DNA from: Sulfurimonas sp.
GTDB lineage: Bacteria > Campylobacterota > Campylobacteria > Campylobacterales > Sulfurimonadaceae
Length of the DNA stretch: 5,281 bases
Direction of reading: 5' to 3'
Assembly: GCA_021161305.1 (NCBI GenBank)
Contig: JAGHAW010000199.1
Coordinates: 1-5,281 of the forward strand
In this document: positions 1 through 5,281 of the stretch, one piece after another
Layout of the letters: every line of letters starts with the position of its first letter
Numbering within the stretch: the first letter of the stretch is position 1
Position numbers and translations under genes: made by a program
Notes under the pieces: model-generated
What the model was told of the DNA's origin: nothing
Seen by the model: the letters and a program-made list of their open reading frames with translations, nothing else
Database searches by the model: none

Positions 1-845
1 ATAGAAATATCCATAATATTGAGCATTTTAACAATATTATAAAATGGGCTTAATTTTTCCCAAGTGTGAATCTCAAAAACAGGTTTGTCTTTTTGATTTT
101 TTATTTCACTTAACGGTTTTAACATCTTCATAACTTGTTTGAGATTCGTTACATCTTTTAAGCGAATAACAACTTCACTTACCTCTGCATCTTTTAGTCT
201 AAGTAGTTTTTTTACATCATTTATATGTATATAACCATCTCGTCCACCGGGTCCGGAGATAGGTTCTATGCTTCCCTCAACTTTGAAGTTAAGACCATTT
301 ACAGAGCCTTTTTGATTTGTGGCAACAAGAACAACTGTGTCGCCTTTTTTAACTTTCATCCCCTTTGCTAGAAGTTCAGGAACTATGATACTGCCTTCTT
401 TAAGTGTAGCAGCATCAATCCCCTCTATGCGAGAAGCAAAGAGAGGTAGTGTTTTTGCTTCTTTTTGTGGGTCTATACCATTTAATCTAATATTTGTTGA
501 AGCCGTATAGTTGGAAAACATTGTTCCTAATTTTAGGCGAAAAGTATAACTTTGGATAAATTTGTTTTTATCCAACAACTCTGTAATTTTATCTAGCTGT
601 TTTTGATTTATATTTTTATCTAGTGGCAGATTATCAACAGAAGCGATATAGCCTTTTTTATGAATCTGTATATGACCAAGCATTGAGTCTGTAACTTGCC
701 CTACCATGTAAGCTTTAAAACTTCCAGAGAGTGCTGCATATACTAAAACAAACATTACTCCTATAGTGATCAGACTAGCTGTTAAGAGTGTTCTTCTTCC
801 ACTTCTAAGTAGGTTTCTAAATGAGATTTTAATTATATTTTTCAT
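1..845 (-). CDS. ABC transporter permease, FtsX/MacB/LolC-like (3' end outside window)
   Basis: Inner-membrane permease subunit of a MacB/LolCDE-type ABC transporter, a class that moves substrates such as lipoproteins or peptides out of the inner membrane by mechanotransmission. The frame is open from the ATG at 845 to the left edge, giving 281 codons with no stop. It begins MKNIIKISFRNLLRSGRRTL, an amphipathic start typical of the family. One membrane helix follows at about residues 20-42, then a long soluble stretch that fits the periplasmic core domain. A GHIQIHKKGY motif near residue 57 is characteristic of LolC/E-like permeases. The usual three C-terminal helices would lie beyond the window. 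Its ATG overlaps the ATPase stop codon as ATGA (845-842), so the two are translationally coupled. The substrate cannot be told from the sequence. An outer-membrane-lipoprotein-sorting partner would be a natural neighbour further left, but that is inference. Confidence 0.88.
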   Translation of the reverse strand, partial: MKNIIKISFRNLLRSGRRTLLTASLITIGVMFVLVYAALSGSFKAYMVGQVTDSMLGHIQIHKKGYIASVDNLPLDKNINQKQLDKITELLDKNKFIQSYTFRLKLGTMFSNYTASTNIRLNGIDPQKEAKTLPLFASRIEGIDAATLKEGSIIVPELLAKGMKVKKGDTVVLVATNQKGSVNGLNFKVEGSIEPISGPGGRDGYIHINDVKKLLRLKDAEVSEVVIRLKDVTNLKQVMKMLKPLSEIKNQKDKPVFEIHTWEKLSPFYNIVKMLNIMDIS

Positions 846-1527
846 GATGTAACCTTTCTATCATCTGTAATTACACCATCTACAAGAGTGATGATTCTAT
901 CGACCGCAGTAACAATCTTTTCATCATGTGTAGCAAATATAAAAGTAGTGTTAAACTCTTGTTGGATGTTTCTCATCAGTGTGATGATTTGGTTAGATGT
1001 TTTTGTATCTAGGTTTGCCGTAGGCTCATCTGCAAAGATTATTTTAGGTTTTGTAACCAAGGCTCTTGCTATGGCAACTCTTTGACGCTGACCACCAGAG
1101 AGTTGGTCGGGAAATTTATCTTTTTGGTCAAGCATATCTACCTCTTGGAGTAGTTTCATAATTCTTTTATGACGCTCTTTTTGAGGTAAATTTTGAATCA
1201 TGATAAGAGGATATTCTATATTTTCATAAACAGATAACACAGGGATAGGTTAAAACTTTGAAAGATAAAACCTATGTTTTCCCCTCTGAAGTTTGCTAGT
1301 TCTGTGCGAGAGAGTTGAGTAGTATCTGTCCCATCTATAATTATTTTACCCTCTGTAGGTTTATCAAGACAACCAATAAGATTTAAAACCGTACTTTTAC
1401 CACTTCCACTAGGTCCTACTATGGCTATAAACTCACCATAATTAATGTCAAGGTTGAGGTCTTTGATAACAGTTAAATCTATCTCACCCATCTTATAAAC
1501 TTTCTTCACATGCTCATTTGAAATCAT
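842..1527 (-). pseudogene. ABC transporter ATPase, LolD/MacB-like, split by a one-base frameshift
   Basis: Cytoplasmic ATPase of the same transporter, read in two frames. The first frame (1527 to 1216) starts at an ATG with AAAGG six bases upstream. It carries Walker A GPSGSGKST (residues 38-46) and the Q-loop Gln90 in FIFQSFNL, then runs into a short false tail and a stop. The second frame (1240 to 842) carries LSGGQRQRVAIARAL, Walker B IIFADEP, the D-loop region and the switch His in FATHD. Adding one base near 1246-1248 joins them as FQSFNL-IPVLSVYENIEYPL, the expected family sequence. The reconstructed protein is 228 residues, a normal length. There is no slippery heptamer at the junction and no Shine-Dalgarno before the GTG at 1240, so programmed shifting or a second start looks unlikely. 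Either the gene is recently broken or the base was lost in sequencing or assembly. The downstream permease shows no decay in the part visible. Confidence 0.87.
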
Positions 1528-1543
1528 AATTAACCTTTAGAAT

Positions 1544-1555
1544 CTACTTAAGTAG
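1544..1555. promoter_or_regulatory. 12-bp perfect palindrome, candidate operator of the ABC operon
   Basis: CTACTTAAGTAG reads identically on both strands. It lies between the putative promoter and the ribosome binding site of the ATPase gene, ending 16 bases before its start codon. A second TTAAGT occurs at 1589-1594, about four helical turns away. A dimeric regulator could bind here, but no known site was recognised and short AT-rich palindromes also arise by chance. Confidence 0.25.
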
Positions 1556-1582
1556 TTGTATTAACTTCAATATTGTATGGTT

Positions 1583-1613
1583 ATTATGTTAAGTCTTTGT
1601 TAATATGTGTCAA
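1583..1613 (-). promoter_or_regulatory. Putative sigma70 promoter for the ABC transporter operon
   Basis: On the minus strand a perfect TTGACA (1613-1608) is followed after 19 bases by CATAAT (1588-1583), five of six matches to the -10 consensus. The spacer is slightly long. Transcription would start near 1576 and give a leader of about 50 bases containing the palindrome and the AAAGG ribosome binding site (1538-1534). Assigned from sequence only. Confidence 0.4.
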
Positions 1614-1617
1614 ATTT

Positions 1618-1623
1618 TACAAT
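1618..1623 (+). promoter_or_regulatory. Possible -10 box for rightward transcription into the repeat and small gene
   Basis: TACAAT preceded by an AT-rich stretch resembles -10 elements of Campylobacterota, which often lack a clear -35 box. It overlaps the start of the leftward promoter, so the two would be divergent and mutually exclusive. If used, it would place the whole composite repeat in the 5' leader of the 1820-2014 gene. No better -10 candidate was seen between the repeat and that gene. Confidence 0.22.
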
Positions 1624-1640
1624 AAACTTCTTGCATAACT

Positions 1641-1786
1641 TAGATTCCGGATCAAGTCCGGAATGACAAAAGTCCATATAGTCCGGAATGACGAAAGTCC
1701 ATATAGTCCGGAATGACGAAAGTCCATGCAGTCCGGAATGACAAAAGTCCATATAGTCCGTCATTCCGGACTTGATTCGGAATCTA
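1641..1786. repeat. Composite repeat: 27-bp inverted arms enclosing four 25-bp tandem units
   Basis: The left arm (1641-1667) and right arm (1760-1786) are inverted copies that match at 26 of 27 positions. Each arm is itself a palindrome. On the left, ATTCCGGA (1644-1651) and TCCGGAAT (1657-1664) flank a five-base loop; on the right one stem base differs. Outside the 27 bp the similarity continues weakly (AAACTTC...CATAA on the left against the inverse of TTATGAAGTTT on the right) with a three-base gap. The ATTCC...GGAAT design resembles dispersed intergenic palindromes such as Neisseria dRS3, a likeness of pattern and not an established relationship. It holds no coding capacity and fills most of the space between the divergent genes. 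As RNA it could form small hairpins or one long stem with a 92-base loop. Confidence 0.85.
1656..1755. repeat. Tandem array of four 25-bp units
   Basis: Four units begin with GTCCGGAATGAC at 1656, 1681, 1706 and 1731, each followed by (A/G)AAAGTCCATATA. Unit 3 ends CATGCA instead of CATATA, and units 2 and 3 have G where units 1 and 4 have A. A broken fifth start, GTCCG (1756-1760), runs into the right inverted arm. The first half of each unit is the inner end of the left palindromic arm, so the array looks like local amplification of that arm's edge. There are no unique spacers, which excludes CRISPR. Confidence 0.88.
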
Positions 1787-1819
1787 GTTTATGAAGTTTT
1801 GCAAATAAAGGAAAAAATT

Positions 1820-2014
1820 ATGAGTGAACCAAGATTAGAAGATATAAGTGACTATGATACTTTAAAGGGTGAAAAAAAACGAGTTGTAAAGGCTGTTATA
1901 TTATCAGGGCTTCTTTTGGGTGTGATTTATTTGGTAATAAATAGTGTTTTTGATGATGATGATGCAAATAGAGTGGCAATAGAAAAAACATTGAAAAAAG
2001 TACCACTAAAATAG
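1820..2014 (+). CDS. Small single-span membrane protein, unknown function
   Basis: A 64-residue protein of unrecognised family. The ATG at 1820 is chosen because AAAGGA (1807-1812) lies seven bases upstream. The frame could be extended to a TTG at 1772, but that start lies inside the repeat and has no such site. The N-terminal 22 residues are charged and acidic-then-basic (MSEPRLEDISDYDTLKGEKK). One strongly hydrophobic helix follows at about residues 23-45, then an acidic DDDD patch and a lysine-rich tail. The basic residues just before the helix suggest an N-in, C-out inner-membrane topology. It lies 41 bases upstream of the M48 protease gene and on the same strand, so an accessory or co-expressed role is possible but unproven. 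The sound ribosome binding site and the coherent membrane-protein pattern argue that it is a real gene. Confidence 0.75.
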   Translation: MSEPRLEDISDYDTLKGEKKRVVKAVILSGLLLGVIYLVINSVFDDDDANRVAIEKTLKKVPLK

Positions 2015-2024
2015 TAAAAAATGA

Positions 2025-2030
2025 TACAAT
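2025..2030 (+). promoter_or_regulatory. Putative -10 box for the M48 protease-prmC-DUF4149 operon
   Basis: TACAAT in the context TGATACAATTGC, preceded by an A-rich run, sits between the small gene's stop and the protease start. A transcript beginning near 2037 would have a leader of about 19 bases including TAAGG (2044-2048). No -35 box is evident, as is common in Campylobacterota. The upstream small gene could also read through. Confidence 0.4.
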
Positions 2031-2055
2031 TGCAAAAAAAAATTAAGGTCTTTTA

Positions 2056-3312
2056 ATGTTAATGACAATGGTCGTGATATATACTCTTTTTGTTCTGATT
2101 TCTATCTATGTAAGTGTAATGCAGATAGGTTATATAAATATAGCAAAAAGAAAAAAAGCAGTTTTGCTTTCAGATACAAAATTTTTAATTGCAGGAAATT
2201 ATGCTGTAGCAAAAGAGAAGCTTTCTATAGTAAACTCTTTTGTTGATTATTTGATGTTTGTTGCGTGGATTGGATTTGGTATTTCATATCTGCAAAGCAG
2301 TCTGTTTTTTGAAAATGAAGCTATTATGAATATAGCAATTGTGATGGGTTTTTTAGTTGTAAACTCCATAATTTCACTACCTTTTTCCTACTATGAAAAA
2401 TTTGTTTTGGACGAAGCATTTAAGTTTAACAAATCTACTAAAGCACAATGGATAAAAGATACTCTTATTTCATTTGTTATGACACTTGTTTTAGGTTCTT
2501 TGGTTGTTTGGGGAATCTATTCTATCATAATAAGTTTTACTCTTTGGTGGCTGTGGAGTTTTATATTTATCTTTGTTGTTGTAATTTTGATAAATATGCT
2601 CTATCCGGCTTTTCGTGCAATGTTTTTTGATAAACTGACTCCACTTGAAGATGAAGAGTTGGATGATGAGATAAAAAGACTTATGGATAGAACCGGCTTT
2701 GTAAGTTCGGGTGTTTTTGTTAGTGATGCTTCTAAGAGAGATGCTAGACTCAACGCCTATTTTGGTGGTTTTGGAAAGGCTAAGAGAGTTGTACTTTTTG
2801 ATACTCTTATAGAGAAGCTTACAACCAAAGAACTGTTGGCTGTTTTAGGGCATGAGTTAGGTCACTTTGCACATGGAGATATATATAAAAACATTGCACT
2901 TGTTGGTGCTATGCTTTTTGCAATGTTTGCTATCTTTGGAAATCTACCGGAATCTCTTTATTTAGAACTTGGGATAAGTAAATCTCCTTATCTTATGATG
3001 ATTCTGCTACTTCTTTTTATGCCGGTCTTAGGTTTTATAATGATGCCGATTATGGGGATAGTAAGTCGTCATAATGAGTATGAAGCAGATAAGATGGGAA
3101 GTGAGTTAGGTGGTCCATCAGGAGCGATAGAACTTGCAAATGCACTTAAAAAGTTAGTGACAGAGAATAAAAGTTTTCCACTCTCTCATCCTTTATACAT
3201 CTTTTTTCACTACACGCACCCCCCAGTTTTAGAGAGATTAAAAGAACTTGGTGTTGATGTAGGAGAAGCTGATAAAACTGCTTTAGAGGGAACATGCGAA
3301 GCAGAGATTTAG
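2056..3312 (+). CDS. M48A family (Ste24/CAAX protease-like) integral membrane zinc metalloprotease
   Basis: Membrane-embedded zinc endopeptidase of 418 residues, the usual length for the family. The zinc site is HELGH (residues 266-270), with the third ligand probably Glu341 in NEYEAD. Other M48A hallmarks are NAYFGGFGKAKRVVLFDTL (233-251) and the C-terminal FHYTHPPVLERL (384-395). Hydrophobic segments at about 3-25, 62-83, 90-110, 137-160, 162-186, 281-300 and 312-336 give the seven-helix plan of Ste24. The eukaryotic enzyme processes prenylated CAAX proteins and clears clogged translocons. Bacteria lack classical CAAX prenylation, so a role in membrane-protein quality control is inferred. 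The ATG at 2056 is supported by AAGG seven bases upstream; another ATG at 2062 is less well placed. The gene ends 19 bases inside prmC, which implies coupled translation. It resembles Ste24 more than the shorter HtpX proteins. Confidence 0.92.
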   Translation: MLMTMVVIYTLFVLISIYVSVMQIGYINIAKRKKAVLLSDTKFLIAGNYAVAKEKLSIVNSFVDYLMFVAWIGFGISYLQSSLFFENEAIMNIAIVMGFLVVNSIISLPFSYYEKFVLDEAFKFNKSTKAQWIKDTLISFVMTLVLGSLVVWGIYSIIISFTLWWLWSFIFIFVVVILINMLYPAFRAMFFDKLTPLEDEELDDEIKRLMDRTGFVSSGVFVSDASKRDARLNAYFGGFGKAKRVVLFDTLIEKLTTKELLAVLGHELGHFAHGDIYKNIALVGAMLFAMFAIFGNLPESLYLELGISKSPYLMMILLLLFMPVLGFIMMPIMGIVSRHNEYEADKMGSELGGPSGAIELANALKKLVTENKSFPLSHPLYIFFHYTHPPVLERLKELGVDVGEADKTALEGTCEAEI

Positions 3313-4124
3313 TCAAAGATGTTTTAAAAGAGATAACTGCTAGATTAAAACCACATATCCCAAGAGCATCAAGAGAAGCACAACTTTTACTGATGGCTCA
3401 TTTGGATGTGGATGAACTCTGGTTAATTACAAATCAGTCACAACATGTAGAAAATTTAGAAAAACTTTATGAGTGGGTTGAGAGACGAGCTCAAAATGAG
3501 CCGTTTGAATATATCATAAATAGTGTAAGCTTTTATAGTGAAGATTTTTATATAGATAGAGGTGCTTTGATTCCTCGTCCTGAAACTGAACTGCTTATAG
3601 ATGAAGTAGTTAAAAATATTTCAAATTCAGATGCCAAGATGACTTTTGTTGAAGTTGGTGTCGGAAGTGGCATAATCTCTGTCATGTTAGCAAAGAAATT
3701 TCCAAATGCCAAGTTTATAGCAGTTGATATTTCAAAAGATGCTATAGAAGTAGCGAAAATAAATATAGAAAGATTTGGACTTAAAGATAGAGTTGAGTTA
3801 AGACTTGGTTCACTTTTGGAACCGATAAGTGAGCATGTTGATTATCTGGTTTCAAATCCTCCGTATATAGAAAATGGTATCTCATTAGAATCAAATTTAT
3901 CTTACGAACCTCAAAATGCTCTTTTTGGTGGGGTAGTGGGAGATGAGATAATAAAAAAACTTCTTGATGAAGTCTTAAAGAGAAAGATTAACTTTTTTAC
4001 TTGTGAGATGGGTTATGACCAAAAGGGTAGAATTACGACTTATTTAAAAAATAAAAATTACAAACAATTGAACTTCTATAAAGACCTTAGTGACTTTGAT
4101 AGAGGCTTTACAATAGGGTTATAA
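3294..4124 (+). CDS. prmC: Peptide chain release factor N5-glutamine methyltransferase PrmC (HemK)
   Basis: Cytoplasmic SAM-dependent enzyme that methylates the glutamine of the GGQ loop in release factors RF1 and RF2, which raises termination efficiency. The 276-residue length is typical. An N-terminal helical domain that docks the release factor occupies about residues 1-80. The catalytic Rossmann domain follows with IPRPETE (93-99), the SAM-binding EVGVGSG (120-126), the acidic Asp145 in AVDIS, and the diagnostic catalytic motif NPPY (188-191). A YEPQNALFGG segment near 204-213 matches the conserved region after NPPY. The ATG overlaps the protease gene by 19 bases, with AGAGGG (3285-3290) close upstream. 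Its TAA shares one base with the next start (TAATG). The long overlap on one side and the one-base overlap on the other suggest that prmC depends on ribosomes arriving from the protease gene. All key residues appear intact. Confidence 0.96.
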   Translation: MRSRDLVKDVLKEITARLKPHIPRASREAQLLLMAHLDVDELWLITNQSQHVENLEKLYEWVERRAQNEPFEYIINSVSFYSEDFYIDRGALIPRPETELLIDEVVKNISNSDAKMTFVEVGVGSGIISVMLAKKFPNAKFIAVDISKDAIEVAKINIERFGLKDRVELRLGSLLEPISEHVDYLVSNPPYIENGISLESNLSYEPQNALFGGVVGDEIIKKLLDEVLKRKINFFTCEMGYDQKGRITTYLKNKNYKQLNFYKDLSDFDRGFTIGL

Positions 4125-4603
4125 TGAAACAAAATATTTATTTAGATTTTAGTTATTTAGTTATATTGGCAGCGTCATTTGGTGCTGTTGTTGTTTTGGG
4201 TGCTTTTGTTGCTCCGGTTATTTTTCATACAGATAGAATCTTAGTTGATATGCTTATAGATAGTTACAATGCCGGAATTATTATGGGTGAAATATTTCAT
4301 AGATTTAGTTACTGGGTATATTTTCTTGCATTTGGAGTTGTAGCTTATGAGATTATAATCTATAAAATGGGTCAAAGAGATGCTGTCGCCTTTGCTTCAG
4401 CCGTAACAGTTGTCTTTTCATCACTTATGTTTAGTGCTGTTTATACGCCTAAGATTCTGGCTATGCAGGCACTTGGAGCTGAAGCAACTCAGAGTGATAC
4501 TTTTGATAATATTCATATTGCCAGTGAGATGGATTTTAAGATTCTAGCTGTTTCTCTGCTTGTTCTTTTTACTAGAAGATTGATGCTTTTACGAAGAGCT
4601 TAA
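4124..4603 (+). CDS. DUF4149 (TMEM205-like) membrane protein
   Basis: A 159-residue integral membrane protein with four hydrophobic segments, at about residues 8-33, 60-80, 86-106 and 137-153. The pattern fits the DUF4149 family: a small-residue-rich first helix ending in GAFVAPVIF, an AGIIMGEIFHRFSY stretch with conserved glycine, phenylalanine and arginine, a SAVYTPKILAM segment, and a C-terminal IASEMDFKILAVSLL helix. The family is found in bacteria and, as TMEM205, in eukaryotes; its biochemical role in bacteria is not established. The start ATG shares its A with the prmC stop, and AGGG (4115-4118) lies five bases upstream, within prmC. It is therefore translated by coupling and is the probable last gene of this operon. 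The family assignment rests on remembered motif shape, not a search. Confidence 0.78.
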   Translation: MKQNIYLDFSYLVILAASFGAVVVLGAFVAPVIFHTDRILVDMLIDSYNAGIIMGEIFHRFSYWVYFLAFGVVAYEIIIYKMGQRDAVAFASAVTVVFSSLMFSAVYTPKILAMQALGAEATQSDTFDNIHIASEMDFKILAVSLLVLFTRRLMLLRRA

Positions 4604-4609
4604 TCTTTT

Positions 4610-4630
4610 CCCCTTAATACTCCCCTAATA
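4610..4630. repeat. CCCC-T-TAATA direct repeat upstream of the cytochrome gene
   Basis: CCCCTTAATA (4610-4619) and CCCCTAATA (4622-4630) are two near-identical direct copies, twelve bases start to start, so they sit on nearly the same DNA face. They lie 19-39 bases upstream of the TATAAT. An activator binding site is possible because the position is where a -35 region and activator would act. No known regulator motif was recognised. Confidence 0.3.
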
Positions 4631-4648
4631 AATCTTTGATACTATTTT

Positions 4649-4654
4649 TATAAT
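4649..4654 (+). promoter_or_regulatory. Putative -10 box for the cytochrome c-DUF4405 operon
   Basis: A perfect TATAAT in an AT-rich stretch is followed 18 bases later by the cytochrome start codon. The leader would be only about 12 bases, with AAGGA (4661-4665) near its 5' end, which is short but workable. No -35 box stands at the right distance. The 69-base gap after DUF4149 and the lack of a strong terminator leave read-through possible. Confidence 0.45.
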
Positions 4655-4672
4655 TAATATAAGGATGCTATC

Positions 4673-5035
4673 ATGAAAAAGATACTTTTAGTTTCATTAG
4701 CGACAGTTACCGTTTTATCTGCACAGAGTGGAGAGACTCTTGCTAAAGATAATGGTTGTATGGAATGCCACAATATAATGGGCAAAAAACTGGCTCCGGC
4801 ATTTATGGGAACTGCTAGAAAAAATCTAAAGTGGTATGGCAATGATGCAAAGTCTAAAATTATAGACAGCATTAAAAATGGAAGTAAGATGAAATATAGA
4901 AATTTTGCAGATACAGAGATGCCGGCATATAAACATCTTTCAGACAAAGATTTAGATGAAGTTTCTACTTGGATTTTAGATTTATATAGAAGTAACAGAA
5001 ATGCGATGCCTGCTAATAGAAGAGGAGGAAGATAA
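4673..5035 (+). CDS. Periplasmic monohaem class I cytochrome c
   Basis: Small soluble electron carrier of 120 residues, exported by Sec and matured in the periplasm. A signal peptide (MKKILLVSLATVTVLSA) probably ends after Ala17. One haem-binding CMECH (Cys29, Cys32, His33) is present, and Met83 in EMPAY is the likely sixth iron ligand. The spacing and the C-terminal helix LSDKDLDEVSTWILDLY are typical of class I cytochromes of the c551/c552/c553 kind. After the domain there is an unusual basic, flexible tail (NRNAMPANRRGGR), which could help docking to an acidic partner. The ATG has AAGGA seven bases upstream. A DUF4405 membrane protein gene follows within three bases, so the two probably work together in electron transfer between the periplasm and the membrane. 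The donor and acceptor cannot be deduced. Confidence 0.93.
   Translation: MKKILLVSLATVTVLSAQSGETLAKDNGCMECHNIMGKKLAPAFMGTARKNLKWYGNDAKSKIIDSIKNGSKMKYRNFADTEMPAYKHLSDKDLDEVSTWILDLYRSNRNAMPANRRGGR
5023..5028 (+). promoter_or_regulatory. Ribosome binding site that fixes the TTG start of the DUF4405 gene
   Basis: A perfect AGGAGG lies nine bases before the TTG at 5038, inside the arginine/glycine-rich 3' end of the cytochrome gene. It is the strongest Shine-Dalgarno in the window. The first in-frame ATG (5083) would cut into the first membrane helix and has no comparable site. Confidence 0.75.
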
Positions 5036-5037
5036 TT

Positions 5038-5281
5038 TTGAAAAAAATTACATCTTTAACCCTTGGTTTTTCTTTTCTAATCATGAGTTATACGGGAATA
5101 ATGCTATTTATTGTTCCACATGGACGAGTTGCGTACTGGGCTGACTGGCATCTCTTTGGTCTCTCAAAAGGTCAGTATGGAGAGCTTCATACAACTTCTA
5201 TGGTTGTTTTTTTGTTATTCGCTTCTTTGCACATTTACTATAACTGGAAACCGATAGTAAGCTACATGAAAGACAAAACAA
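5038..5281 (+). CDS. DUF4405 domain membrane protein, probable b-type cytochrome (3' end outside window)
   Basis: The N-terminal 81 residues of a DUF4405 protein, a family related in layout to cytochrome b561/NrfD-like membrane haem proteins. Translation starts at TTG, giving MKKITSLTLGFSFLIMSYTG. The first helix spans about residues 5-26, followed by a periplasm-facing PHGRVAYWADWHLFGLSKGQ loop and a second helix at about 49-68. His51 and His65, fourteen residues apart within helix two, are plausible haem ligands. HIYYNWKP at 65-72 is the most family-typical stretch. It follows the cytochrome c gene by two bases and is surely co-transcribed with it. The natural inference is that it passes electrons between the quinone pool or a membrane enzyme and that cytochrome. 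The rest of the protein, including any further haem ligands, lies outside the window. Confidence 0.82.
   Translation, partial: MKKITSLTLGFSFLIMSYTGIMLFIVPHGRVAYWADWHLFGLSKGQYGELHTTSMVVFLLFASLHIYYNWKPIVSYMKDKT

Noticed and set aside
319..510. Plus-strand open frame of 63 codons
   Set aside because: It lies antisense within the permease gene and shows no family resemblance.
888..1085. Plus-strand open frame of 65 codons
   Set aside because: It is antisense to the ATPase motif region (LSGGQ, Walker B and H-loop), whose coding frame is certain.
842..1240. A separate short ATPase gene starting at GTG 1240
   Set aside because: It lacks Walker A and the Q-loop, has no Shine-Dalgarno, and its first residues are the expected interior of the ATPase; it is the downstream half of the frameshifted gene.
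1240..1255. Programmed -1 frameshifting to make full-length ATPase
   Set aside because: A -1 shift at the CTA codon would give the right product, but no slippery heptamer is present and the family is not known for recoding.
1656..1760. Regular repeats as a possible CRISPR array
   Set aside because: The 25-bp units are directly adjacent with no unique spacers, and no cas gene is in the window.
1772..1819. TTG-started N-terminal extension of the small membrane protein
   Set aside because: It reads through the right arm of the repeat and lacks a ribosome binding site; the ATG at 1820 has a well-placed AAAGGA.
2448..2630. Plus-strand open frame of 60 codons inside the M48 gene
   Set aside because: It is an out-of-frame shadow; the protease frame has clear helices and motifs here.
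4583..4610. Possible terminator after the DUF4149 gene
   Set aside because: GCTTTT-ACG-AAGAGC can form a six-pair hairpin with a wobble, but the loop is tiny, the stem is AT-rich and overlaps the gene end, and the following T run is interrupted.
4654..4947. Minus-strand open frame of 97 codons
   Set aside because: It is antisense to the cytochrome c gene, whose signal peptide and CMECH motif fix the coding strand.

Overview
The window is AT-rich and densely coded. Its codon choices (AGA, ATA and TTT favoured), short coupled gene junctions and protein families point to a Campylobacterota genome, most likely a Sulfurimonas-like chemolithotroph. This is inferred from gene content and composition; no marker gene settles it.

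Left part, minus strand (1-1527): an ABC transporter operon of the MacB/LolCDE type. The ATPase gene comes first and the permease second, joined by a 4-base ATGA overlap. The permease is open to the left edge. The ATPase is split by an apparent single-base deletion near 1246-1248, yet all its motifs survive on both sides of the break. This means either a recent pseudogene or a sequence error.

Divergent intergenic region (1528-1819): possible back-to-back promoters, a perfect 12-bp palindrome in front of the ABC operon, and a composite repeat at 1641-1786. The repeat has two 27-bp inverted arms, each itself a palindrome of the ATTCC...GGAAT kind, enclosing four tandem 25-bp units. It is the most unusual structure in the window. 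I see no sign of a wholly new multi-gene system.

Middle part, plus strand (1820-4603): a 64-residue single-span membrane protein of unknown function; a seven-helix M48A (Ste24-type) membrane metalloprotease; prmC, the release-factor glutamine methyltransferase; and a four-helix DUF4149 (TMEM205-like) protein. The last three genes overlap (19 bases and 1 base) and probably form one translationally coupled operon. It joins membrane-protein turnover and translation-termination maturation with an uncharacterised membrane protein.

Right part, plus strand (4604-5281): a promoter region with a perfect TATAAT and a CCCC-T-TAATA direct repeat. It is followed by a periplasmic monohaem cytochrome c and a TTG-started DUF4405 membrane protein with two candidate haem-ligand histidines, cut by the right edge. 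This pair looks like a small periplasm-to-membrane electron-transfer module.
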